A stretch of DNA of 64,000 bases from G965276675 sp965276675 (GTDB lineage Bacteria > Acidobacteriota > Terriglobia > Terriglobales > Acidobacteriaceae): the NCBI GenBank assembly GCA_965276675.1, contig OZ255624.1, positions 496,001 to 560,000 on the forward strand. The letters run 5' to 3'. Each line of letters opens with the position of its first letter. Position 1 is the first letter of the stretch. The translations under genes and the position numbers were made by a program. Shown piece by piece: positions 17,166-24,372 of this stretch. The notes beneath the pieces were generated by a model. That model made no database searches, was not told where the DNA came from, and saw only the letters and a program-made list of their open reading frames with translations.

Positions 17166-18587
17166 TCACCGTAGAATTCCCGTTAGTGTCTGTAAATTCG
17201 CAAGTGCTACCCGGTAGCGGGCTGCTCCATCGGCCTGCGCGAGCTTGGCCAAGATGCTCTGGCTCTGCGCATCCACCACCTCCAGCACCGTGGCCTCGCC
17301 TGCGGAGTAGCGCAGCTTTACCAGACGCAGACTCTCCGCCGCTGTGTTCATGCTCAGGCTGAGCGAGCTTAGCTCCGCATCGCTGGTTGCCGCCTCACTG
17401 TAGAGCGCCGCAAGCGACGCCACCAGCTGCCGTTGCGCGTTGGTCAACTCCACTGCGGCCAGATCGGTACGCAGCCGGCTCTGCTTGACGCGGTTGCGCG
17501 TCGCCTGCCAATCCCATACTGGAATGTCGAGACCGACGGATGCCGAATAGCCGAGGTTCCGGGCGCCATCGGTCTTGATCGCAAAGTGCTCGGCGTCGAT
17601 TCCGTAACTGTAGTTCAACGCCAGGTCCGGCAGATACGCGGCCTGCGCTGCGCCTTGGGAGTAGCGCGCTGAACGCAAGCTCTCCAGCGCCGCGCGGACA
17701 TCGGGGTTGTTGGCCTTGGCTGCCGCGTCCACATCTGCCCGCGCCGGCAGCGGCGCCGGCTGGTTCAGGTCATCGGCAAGCTGGTAGGGCGTCAGCGGAT
17801 TAGGAAATAGCAGAACCGCCAAATTTAGCTGCGCCCGTTCCACTGCGAGCTTCGCCTCCAGCTGATCGCGCTCCCGCTGCTGCTGGCTTAGGCTGGCCTT
17901 CACCACATCGGCATGGGCCACCTCGCGTCCGGCTTCGAGCTTCTCTGTTTGTTGGGTGAATTTCTGTGCCTCGTCGAGGGCTTGTTCAGTCGAAAGGAGC
18001 TTCTGCTTGGCGGACAGCAGGTCGTAGTAGTCGGTGACTACGGTCACGACCAGACCGCGCCGCGCGATCTCCTGCCGGGCTGTGGCCGCCGCTGCATCGG
18101 CCGACGCCCGCTGGTAATCCCGGATCTGCACCAGGCCGAGCGTCTCGGTTGCCGAGCCCTGGCTCACGTATTCGTGGACGGCATTGTTTGCGATAAACAC
18201 TGGCGAAGAGCCCGTCGCCCCCGGCGTGATCTGGGTCCGCAGAGTCGGTAGCTGTCCCGGTTGCGTATAGAGGTATTGGTTGTGGTAGATCACACCCGGC
18301 AGCAGCGCCGAACGAGTGATCGACCGGTCCAGGCCAGCGACACCGCGGTCAGTCACCGCGCTCCGGTAAGCCGGCTCGCTCGTCTCGGCGCGCTGGATGG
18401 CCTCCCCGAGCGTGATGAGCACCGGCGAGGGCGTGGCGGCAGGTGAAGCAGTGGAAGGCGCAGGCGCTGCTCCCGCCTGCGCCAGCGCGCTTGTGACCGC
18501 ACTTGGAGCACAGAGCAGCAGGCTTGCGAGCGCTCCGCGTGAAACGAGAGAGCCCATTGCAGCCGGCTTAATGAACGAAGATCCCAA
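17166..18587 (-). CDS. TolC-family outer-membrane efflux protein
   Basis: 473 residues. A signal peptide and a short Ala/Pro-rich stretch are followed by two outer-membrane-efflux-protein repeats, with LITLGEAIQRAETSEPAYRSA at the start of the first and NNPDVRAALESLRSARYSQG at the start of the second. LKYRSAGEATVLEV-type endings (here LRYSAGEATVLEVVDAQS) are typical of the family. The trimer forms the outer-membrane channel for the pump. The start is TTG at 18587 because GAGAGG lies 6 nt upstream, whereas the ATG at 18557 has no SD. First gene of the operon, overlapping the possible GTG start of the adaptor. Confidence 0.92.
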   Translation of the reverse strand: MGSSFIKPAAMGSLVSRGALASLLLCAPSAVTSALAQAGAAPAPSTASPAATPSPVLITLGEAIQRAETSEPAYRSAVTDRGVAGLDRSITRSALLPGVIYHNQYLYTQPGQLPTLRTQITPGATGSSPVFIANNAVHEYVSQGSATETLGLVQIRDYQRASADAAAATARQEIARRGLVVTVVTDYYDLLSAKQKLLSTEQALDEAQKFTQQTEKLEAGREVAHADVVKASLSQQQRERDQLEAKLAVERAQLNLAVLLFPNPLTPYQLADDLNQPAPLPARADVDAAAKANNPDVRAALESLRSARYSQGAAQAAYLPDLALNYSYGIDAEHFAIKTDGARNLGYSASVGLDIPVWDWQATRNRVKQSRLRTDLAAVELTNAQRQLVASLAALYSEAATSDAELSSLSLSMNTAAESLRLVKLRYSAGEATVLEVVDAQSQSILAKLAQADGAARYRVALANLQTLTGILR

Positions 18588-18644
18588 ACCTGTCCTCTCA
18601 GTTAGAAGTAGCGCTTACCTGGCAAATTCCATCGCGTTCCTGAC

Positions 18645-18659
18645 GGATAGTAAGTATCC
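18645..18659. promoter_or_regulatory. Candidate operator upstream of RND operon
   Basis: Interrupted palindrome GGATA-N5-TATCC, about 58 bases before the TolC start. It is a possible site for a local repressor or the nearby response regulator. No regulator of the TetR type is encoded next to the operon. Confidence 0.35.
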
Positions 18660-18707
18660 ACTCTTAAGGCATGATGAAGGGGTGCAGTGGGGTACGGCAA
18701 GACTGCA

Positions 18708-18735
18708 GAAAAAAGGGAACGCAACTGCGTTCCCT
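18708..18735 (-). terminator. Strong intrinsic terminator of acpP-fabF
   Basis: A stem of 9-10 bp (AGGGAACGCA with TGCGTTCCCT, 18714-18735) is followed on the minus strand by six T residues (18713-18708). It lies about 36 nt after the fabF stop codon. Confidence 0.85.
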
Positions 18736-18770
18736 CCTGCCATCCTGAAAATTCGTTAATCCTCCCGGTG

Positions 18771-20030
18771 TCAATCCGGCCAGCGCCGAAAGATCAGCGA
18801 TGCGTTCGTGCCTCCGAAGCCGAAGGAGTTCGAGAGCGCCACATCAAGCGTGGCCTCCTGCGGCTTATTCGGAATGTAGTTCAGATCGCAAGCCGGATCT
18901 GGATGATCGAGGTTTGTCGTCGGCGGCACAAGCTGGTTTTGCAGTGCCAGGATAGTGATCCCAGCCTCCAGTCCGCCGGCCCCGCCTAGCAGGTGCCCGG
19001 TCATGGACTTGGTAGAGCTCACCAGCAGCTTGCCACTGATTGCGTGCTCGCCGAAGACTGCCTTCATCGCCGCTGTCTCGTTGGCGTCGCCGATCGGTGT
19101 GGAGGTCGCGTGCGCGTTCACGTAGTCCACCTGCCCCGGCTCCATTGCGGCGCTGTTGAGCGCATTCATCATCGCGCGATAGCAGCCCTCGCCTTCGGGG
19201 GCCATGCCAGTCATGTGGTAGGCGTCCGCGCTCATGCCGTATCCGATGATCTCGCCCAGAATCTTCGCCCCCCGGGCCTTCGCAAACTCCATCTCTTCCA
19301 GGATGAGGATGCCGGCGCCCTCGCCGACTACAAATCCATCACGGTCCTTGTCGAAGGGCCGGCACGCATGTTGCGGATCATCGTTGCGCGTGGACAGGGC
19401 CTTCATCGCCGCGAACCCACCCACGCCCATGGGCGTAATCGCCGCCTCCGCGCCGCCCGCGATCATCACGTCTGCATCCTCGCGTTGGATCGTCCGATAG
19501 GCATTGCCGATGGAGTGGGCGCTTGTCGTGCACGCCGTCGCTGTTGCCTCATTAGGTCCCTTTGCGCCATGCCGGATACTGACCTGGCCCGCCGCCAGGT
19601 TCACGATGGCTGCCGGGATAAAGAAGGGTGAGATTTTCCGCGGGCCGCCCGCCAGCATGGCGCTGTGCTCGCGCTCGATCACATCGAAGCCGCCGATGCC
19701 CGAACCGATATGCACGCCCACGCGCGTCGCGTTCTCAGGGGTGATCTTCAGGCCGCTCATGGCCAGCGCTTCGTGCGACGCCGCCAGCGCGAAATGAATG
19801 AACCGGCTCATCTTCCGGGACTCTTTCTTCTCGATAAACTGCAGCGGATCGAAGTTCTTCACCTCGGCAGCGAAGGTCACCGAAAAACCGGTCGTATCGA
19901 ACGCGGAGATCGGGGCCATGCCGCTTTTGCCGGCCAGCAAACCTGCCCACACCTCTGGTGTTGTGTTGCCAATACCGGAGAGGAGGCCCAGCCCCGTCAC
20001 CACTACCCGTCTGTCGTAGTGCAATGGCAA
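18771..20030 (-). CDS. fabF: 3-oxoacyl-[ACP] synthase II
   Basis: 419 residues; condensing enzyme that elongates fatty acyl chains with malonyl-ACP. The catalytic triad is visible: C167 in TATACTTSAH, H307 in VNAHATSTPIGD and H346 in KSMTGHLLGG, with K341 also conserved. The C-terminal SNSFGFGGTNASLIF is typical. The start is a TTG (20030, or in frame at 20024) 2 nt after the acpP stop, so translation is probably coupled to acpP. The gene ends at the strong terminator 18708-18735. Confidence 0.96.
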   Translation of the reverse strand: MPLHYDRRVVVTGLGLLSGIGNTTPEVWAGLLAGKSGMAPISAFDTTGFSVTFAAEVKNFDPLQFIEKKESRKMSRFIHFALAASHEALAMSGLKITPENATRVGVHIGSGIGGFDVIEREHSAMLAGGPRKISPFFIPAAIVNLAAGQVSIRHGAKGPNEATATACTTSAHSIGNAYRTIQREDADVMIAGGAEAAITPMGVGGFAAMKALSTRNDDPQHACRPFDKDRDGFVVGEGAGILILEEMEFAKARGAKILGEIIGYGMSADAYHMTGMAPEGEGCYRAMMNALNSAAMEPGQVDYVNAHATSTPIGDANETAAMKAVFGEHAISGKLLVSSTKSMTGHLLGGAGGLEAGITILALQNQLVPPTTNLDHPDPACDLNYIPNKPQEATLDVALSNSFGFGGTNASLIFRRWPD

Positions 20031-20032
20031 AG

Positions 20033-20278
20033 TTACTTGCCGCCTTTCGCGTGCTTTTCGATGTACTCGGTGGCGTCCTTCACAGTCTTGATCTTCTCGG
20101 CATCCTCATCCGGAATCTCCAAGTCGAAGGCCTCTTCGAACTGCATCACGAGTTCGACCACGTCCAGTGAATCGGCGCCAAGGTCTTCCTGGAACGAGGC
20201 ATTTGGGGTCACTTCCGCCTCATCCACCTGGAGTTGCTCTACGATAATCTGCTTTACCTTCTCGTCAACTGCTGCCAT
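20033..20278 (-). CDS. acpP: Acyl carrier protein
   Basis: 81 residues, acidic, the normal ACP size. The 4'-phosphopantetheine attachment serine is S37 in LGADSLDVVELVM. It carries growing acyl chains for the fatty acid synthase. The ATG at 20278 is chosen because GAGGAG lies 6 nt upstream and the family begins here; the frame is open six codons further. It forms an operon with fabF, a common bacterial arrangement. Confidence 0.97.
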   Translation of the reverse strand: MAAVDEKVKQIIVEQLQVDEAEVTPNASFQEDLGADSLDVVELVMQFEEAFDLEIPDEDAEKIKTVKDATEYIEKHAKGGK

Positions 20279-20588
20279 GCCTGTCTCCTCACGCACTTAA
20301 AAAATGAATTTCGATGGATTGCCCCAGCATACCCGCCACGCCGCTCCATGCACACATACTCAGACACAGATGCTCGAAAGCCTGCGACTGCTTCACACAG
20401 ACTCACGGGAATGCCGACAATAAGTTGCATTTACAGATGGAGGCGGTTACTGCCACTCTGACGAACGCACTACCCTTAATCTCAAAGGTTCAAGTCTACC
20501 CAGCGGCTTCGGCAGTGTAAAGGCAACATGCCCGACAGATTGACCTCCCTGTGCCGGTGAAGGTTCCGCTCCTGAGAATACATTCGGG
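20279..20588. other. Divergent intergenic region acpP/rmuC
   Basis: About 310 bases that must hold the acpP-fabF promoter on the minus strand and the rmuC promoter on the plus strand. I see no convincing -35/-10 pair, ORF or RNA gene. Confidence 0.5.
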
Positions 20589-20612
20589 GAGTACAGTCGG
20601 CGAGTACAGTCG
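20589..20612. repeat. Tandem direct repeat before rmuC
   Basis: GAGTACAGTCG is repeated at 20589-20599 and 20602-20612, a 13-base period, ending 17 bases before the rmuC start. It could be a binding site or a small tandem duplication in the leader. Confidence 0.5.
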
Positions 20613-20629
20613 AGCAAAGCCACCCTGCC

Positions 20630-22114
20630 ATGTCCCTCTCCCTTCTTCTGCTCTGCATTGTTGCCGCCCTCGCCGGGGCGGTCGTCGCCGCTCTTCTCCT
20701 TCGCCTGCAATCCAGCTCGACAGAGGCCATCCGTGGGATAGAGCTGGTCCAGTTGCGCGAACGCCTCCAGGATCTGCGCGAGACGGAGACGCGCGCGGAC
20801 GCGCTCCTGCGGGAGCGAGAAGACTTGCGTGTTGCGCTGGGTCGTGCGGAGACTGCCGCCGCTGCGCAGCGTGAAGCGGCTGCGCGTCTGGAACGCGAGC
20901 TGGCGGAAGCGAAGGTGCAGGGTGGGGAATTGGCCACTCTGCATATGGAGACTCGCGCCCACCTCGGCGAGCTCACCTCGGCCCTTGACCATGAACGCAA
21001 GAGCAACGCCGAGAAGGTAGCCCTGCTGACGGAGGCGCGCGAGGGTTTCACGGATCAATTCCGCGCTTTGGCCAATGACATCCTGGAAGAGAAAGCCAAG
21101 CGTTTCACCGAGCAGAACCAAGTTAATCTCGGCCAACTGCTCGATCCACTCAAGAGCCGCTTATTGGAGTTCCAGGGCAGAGTCGAGCAGGTCTATGACC
21201 TTGAAGGTCAACAGCGGAGTGCACTGGCCGCCCAGGTCAAGCAACTGATGGAGTTGAATCGCAAACTCTCCGACGATGCAGCGGGACTCACGCAAGCGCT
21301 CAAAGGCTCCAGCAAAGCGCAGGGCGACTGGGGCGAGGTAGTGCTGGAGAGCATTCTGGAGGCCGCGGGGCTCAGGCGCGACCATGAGTTCTACGTGCAG
21401 CAGAGTGTTGCGCGCGACCAAGAGGGCTCCCGCGCACGCCCGGATGTGGTTCTCCGGCTACCCGAGGGTAAGCACCTGATCATCGACGCCAAAGTCTCGC
21501 TGCTCGATTACACCGAGCACGTGAACTGTACTGAAGACACCGCCCGGAATGAGGCGCTGGCGCGACACCTGCTCTCGGTCCGCAGCCACATCAAGAGACT
21601 CTCGGAGCAGAACTATCAATTGCTTGACTCGTTGCCGACCATGGACTTCGTGCTCATGTTTGTGCCGATCGAGCCGGCCTTTCTCTCCGCCGTCAATAGC
21701 GATGCCAACCTGTGGACGCATGCCTGGGAACGCAACGTGCTGCTCGTCAGCCCCAGCACGCTGCTCTTCGTTCTTCGCACGGTGCGTCACCTTTGGCGTC
21801 AGGAGGAACAGGCAAACAACGTGCGGGAGATCGCCCAAAAAGGTGGTGAGCTCTATGACAAGTTCGTGGCCTTTGCCGCCGACCTGACGAAAGTAGGTGA
21901 GCGGCTGGGTCAGGCCCGCGAGAGCTACGACGCAGCGTTCAACAAGCTCAAGGAAGGACGGGGCAACTTGGTCGCGCGCGCGGAGTCGCTTCGCCGCCTA
22001 GGGGTGAAGTCCTCCAAGGCGCTTCCCCGGGAGCTGGTGCTTGGGGCAGAAGATACCGCGTTCTCACACGAGCCCTCTGTGTTGCAAGACGAAGAAGAAT
22101 CCACGCGTTCGTAG
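20630..22114 (+). CDS. rmuC: DNA recombination protein RmuC homologue
   Basis: 494 residues. One N-terminal membrane segment (LSLLLLCIVAALAGAVVAALLL) is followed by a coiled coil of about 130 residues and the RmuC nuclease-like domain: GDWGEVVLESILEAAGL, RARPDVVLRLPEGKHLIIDAKVSL, FVPIEPAFLSAV and LVSPSTLLFVLRTV. The pattern GEVVLE...PDVV...DAK resembles the PD-(D/E)XK fold. In E. coli RmuC limits inversions at short repeats. No SD is evident before the ATG. Not obviously in an operon; the next gene starts 80 nt downstream. Confidence 0.9.
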   Translation: MSLSLLLLCIVAALAGAVVAALLLRLQSSSTEAIRGIELVQLRERLQDLRETETRADALLREREDLRVALGRAETAAAAQREAAARLERELAEAKVQGGELATLHMETRAHLGELTSALDHERKSNAEKVALLTEAREGFTDQFRALANDILEEKAKRFTEQNQVNLGQLLDPLKSRLLEFQGRVEQVYDLEGQQRSALAAQVKQLMELNRKLSDDAAGLTQALKGSSKAQGDWGEVVLESILEAAGLRRDHEFYVQQSVARDQEGSRARPDVVLRLPEGKHLIIDAKVSLLDYTEHVNCTEDTARNEALARHLLSVRSHIKRLSEQNYQLLDSLPTMDFVLMFVPIEPAFLSAVNSDANLWTHAWERNVLLVSPSTLLFVLRTVRHLWRQEEQANNVREIAQKGGELYDKFVAFAADLTKVGERLGQARESYDAAFNKLKEGRGNLVARAESLRRLGVKSSKALPRELVLGAEDTAFSHEPSVLQDEEESTRS

Positions 22115-22194
22115 TGCGATTCGCTTTTGCTGCCATCTCAGTGGAAGAGGGCGGTGCCCGACACGCAAGAGCGACATAAACAGGAGAGCGATAG

Positions 22195-22890
22195 ATGGCA
22201 GGTGAAGAGCAGGGCAAGATCAATATCGTGCTGGTGCACGGTGTCTGGATGGACGCATCCAGCTGGCGGGAAGTGCTGCCCATTCTTGGGCACAAAGGCT
22301 ACAAGGTCACCGGTGTCCAGATACCGCTGACTTCGTTCGAGGAAGACGTTGCAGCCGTGAAGCGTGTGCTCGCCCGGCAGGAAGGCCCGGTGGTGCTGGT
22401 CGGCCATTCGTACGGGGGCGGCGTCATCACGGCTGCCGGCAACGATCCCAAGATAAAGGCGCTGGTCTACATAGCGGCCTTCGCGCCGGAGGCGAATCAG
22501 GCGTTGGGTGAGCTGCTGGGGATGAATCCTCCGGCAGCCAACGTGCAGATGAAGCCCGATGCCGATGGCCTGGTGTGGGCCTCAGCCGACATCCTGCAAG
22601 ACGCCATCGCCCACGATGTCCATCGCGGCATTGTCAACCTGCTCGCCGCGGTACAGAAGCCCTACGCCGCCAAGCTCTTCGAGGCTTCCGTCTCCGAGCC
22701 GGCCTGGAAGACAAAACCAAGCTGGTACCTGATCACAACCGAAGACCGTATCCTGAATCCGAAGACGCAGCACGCTGTGGCCGAAAAGATCGGCGCGAAG
22801 ATCTCCGAGATCGGGAGCAGCCACCTGCCGCTTTTCTCGCACCCAGATGCGGTCGCGAAGATCATCGAGGACGCAGCCCAGGCAATCTAA
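22195..22890 (+). CDS. Alpha/beta hydrolase
   Basis: 231 residues, no signal peptide. The oxyanion-hole strand IVLVHGVWMDASSW is followed by the nucleophile elbow GHSYGG, an acid candidate in TTEDRILNP and the histidine in GSSHLPLFSHP, a complete catalytic triad of the fold. It resembles small esterases and hydroxynitrile-lyase-like hydrolases, often annotated as signal- or stress-associated alpha/beta hydrolases; the substrate is unknown. AGGAGAG lies about 8 nt before the ATG. The gene ends at a strong bidirectional hairpin. Confidence 0.88.
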   Translation: MAGEEQGKINIVLVHGVWMDASSWREVLPILGHKGYKVTGVQIPLTSFEEDVAAVKRVLARQEGPVVLVGHSYGGGVITAAGNDPKIKALVYIAAFAPEANQALGELLGMNPPAANVQMKPDADGLVWASADILQDAIAHDVHRGIVNLLAAVQKPYAAKLFEASVSEPAWKTKPSWYLITTEDRILNPKTQHAVAEKIGAKISEIGSSHLPLFSHPDAVAKIIEDAAQAI

Positions 22891-22891
22891 A

Positions 22892-22932
22892 AGACAAAGC
22901 AAGGCCGCCCGGCCGGACGGCCTTTGTCTTTT
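22892..22932. terminator. Bidirectional intrinsic terminator
   Basis: Long stem (GACAAA ... GGCCG paired with CGGCC ... TTTGTC) with T runs on both strands, just after the alpha/beta hydrolase stop and 10 nt before the stop of the opposing gene. Confidence 0.85.
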
Positions 22933-22941
22933 CCACTCGGG

Positions 22942-23250
22942 CTACTTCGAAGGATCTTCCGGCCTCACTGCCTCGCCGGTAAACGAGCCGGTGGAGTGAA
23001 TTCCGGCTGACTGCTCTGGCGGCCGCTGTCCCTGATTCCCATCGTCTTTCACGTTCGGTTCGAGCTCCCGGCGCTGTTGTTTGCTTTGACCGCCGGTCAA
23101 GTAGGTGTCCTCCGGTTCGGTGTTCTGAACGGACATCGACGCCCCTGGGTGTGTCTCGGTCGTCTCCGGCTTTACCTCAGCGGAGTCTTGCGGCAGCGGC
23201 TTCTTCTCCTGCTTCTCGGTCGACTGCTTGTCAGCACTGTTCTGCGCCAT
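22942..23250 (-). CDS. Small hydrophilic, probably disordered protein
   Basis: 102 residues rich in Glu, Lys, Gln, Ser, Thr and Pro with a single Met-rich turn and no hydrophobic core, so it is probably intrinsically disordered. I do not recognise a family. It is accepted as a gene because GAGG lies 6 nt before the ATG, it has its own terminator side and the opposite frame carries no recognisable protein. The composition resembles small stress-associated proteins, but no function is claimed. Confidence 0.6.
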   Translation of the reverse strand: MAQNSADKQSTEKQEKKPLPQDSAEVKPETTETHPGASMSVQNTEPEDTYLTGGQSKQQRRELEPNVKDDGNQGQRPPEQSAGIHSTGSFTGEAVRPEDPSK

Positions 23251-23308
23251 GTTTTACCTCAACTCCGCCGTTCGCGCTTCTTAGCGCTCCAGCTGCTCTG
23301 TTCGTCAT

Positions 23309-23878
23309 TTAGATGCGGGCAAAGGTCGCGCGCAGCTTTGCCCAGGTGTCGTCGAGGATCTCTGGCAAAATCCGGGTCTCGCCCACGGCGGTCATGAAGT
23401 TGGTATCGCCCACCCAGCGCGGCAGTGCGTGCATGTGCAGGTGGTCCGCCACGCCCGCGCCGGCGGCTTTGCCGATGTTCATGCCGAAGTTCATGCCCTG
23501 CGGTGAATACGTGGCCTGGAGCGCATGAGCCGCCCGCTGTGCCATCTCCATCATCTCGCTCGCCACCTCCGGACGCAGATCGCCCAGGGACCCGGTATGC
23601 TGGTACGGCACCACCATCATGTGTCCCGAGGAGTAGGGGTACGCGTTCAAGCAGACAAAGCAGTATCGGTCGCGTACCAGGACTCCAGCTGCCCGGTCTG
23701 CCACATTGGGATTCATGCCTTGCTCGATGGCGTACTCGACCGACTCGATCAGGTTGCAGAAGACGCAGTGGAGGTCGCCGGGCCACGCAGCGAGCTCAGG
23801 CGGCACTCCTTGCCGGGCCCCCGCGTCGTCGGCTTGGGTGATGTAGTTGTAACGCCAGGGTGTCCAGAGGCGATCCAT
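23309..23878 (-). CDS. HIT family nucleotide hydrolase/transferase
   Basis: About 189 residues. The family begins with MDRLWTPWRYNYI, so the ATG at 23878 is preferred over the in-frame ATG at 23899. A zinc-type CVFCN motif lies near residue 40, and the histidine triad is HLHMHALPRW near 145. This arrangement matches bacterial AP4A phosphorylase/hydrolase-like HIT proteins, which act on dinucleoside polyphosphates. Single gene, with no clear SD. Confidence 0.88.
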   Translation of the reverse strand: MDRLWTPWRYNYITQADDAGARQGVPPELAAWPGDLHCVFCNLIESVEYAIEQGMNPNVADRAAGVLVRDRYCFVCLNAYPYSSGHMMVVPYQHTGSLGDLRPEVASEMMEMAQRAAHALQATYSPQGMNFGMNIGKAAGAGVADHLHMHALPRWVGDTNFMTAVGETRILPEILDDTWAKLRATFARI

Positions 23879-24022
23879 CTCCCGAGTATAGAGAGTCATG
23901 GGTATAGAGCCCCTGGGCTATTCGCATTCTCAGCACGTTCTCGCAGAACTGGTTTTCGTTCGCCAGTCCGCCATTTTCCGGCATTTACGGTATATTCATG
24001 GGCCTATTTCGTTGGAGTTGCA

Positions 24023-24051
24023 TTGACTCCGCCACCCAGGATTGTTATATT
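24023..24051 (+). promoter_or_regulatory. Sigma70-type promoter of rpsA
   Basis: TTGACT (24023-24028), exactly 17 bases, TATATT (24046-24051): close to consensus in a GC-rich region. Transcription would start near 24058, leaving a leader of about 315 nt before the rpsA ATG. Confidence 0.7.
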
Positions 24052-24148
24052 TTGTAGTGAAGCCCTACGTGCCGGATTCGCATATGGGGCGGCATCGCCA
24101 CTCTTACTCATCCCCGACCTCAGGGGCTCCCATTCTGGAGAACGGATT

Positions 24149-24193
24149 ATGTCGGAACGCACCTGCGGGCCGCATTCGTCGTCTCTGCAATAG
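24149..24193 (+). CDS. Candidate 14-codon upstream ORF in rpsA leader
   Basis: ATG at 24149 with CTGGAG 8 nt upstream, reading MSERTCGPHSSSLQ and stopping at TAG 24191-24193. It lies within the predicted leader between the promoter and rpsA. It could be a leader peptide controlling S1 synthesis, or chance. Only the sequence pattern supports it. Confidence 0.3.
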   Translation: MSERTCGPHSSSLQ

Positions 24194-24372
24194 GATTCAC
24201 TAGCACCGCCGAGGCGTGAGAGTCAGATCCGATGCAGACGGGGCGCTGACTCACCATAGGCTCTTTGCGTGGGAACCGGCGGACCGAAGCGGTAGCGAGC
24301 GGCCGAGGCTGACAGGCCACCCGCTCTCTGCAAGGCGAGCAAAGCCGCCGATCGAATCCGGAGCTTGTTGTT
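24194..24372 (+). other. Rest of rpsA 5' leader
   Basis: GC-rich leader of about 180 nt between the small upstream ORF and rpsA. Several short complementary segments suggest folding, but I cannot assign a known RNA element. The gap between the HIT gene and rpsA (23879-24372) otherwise holds only the promoter. Confidence 0.4.
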
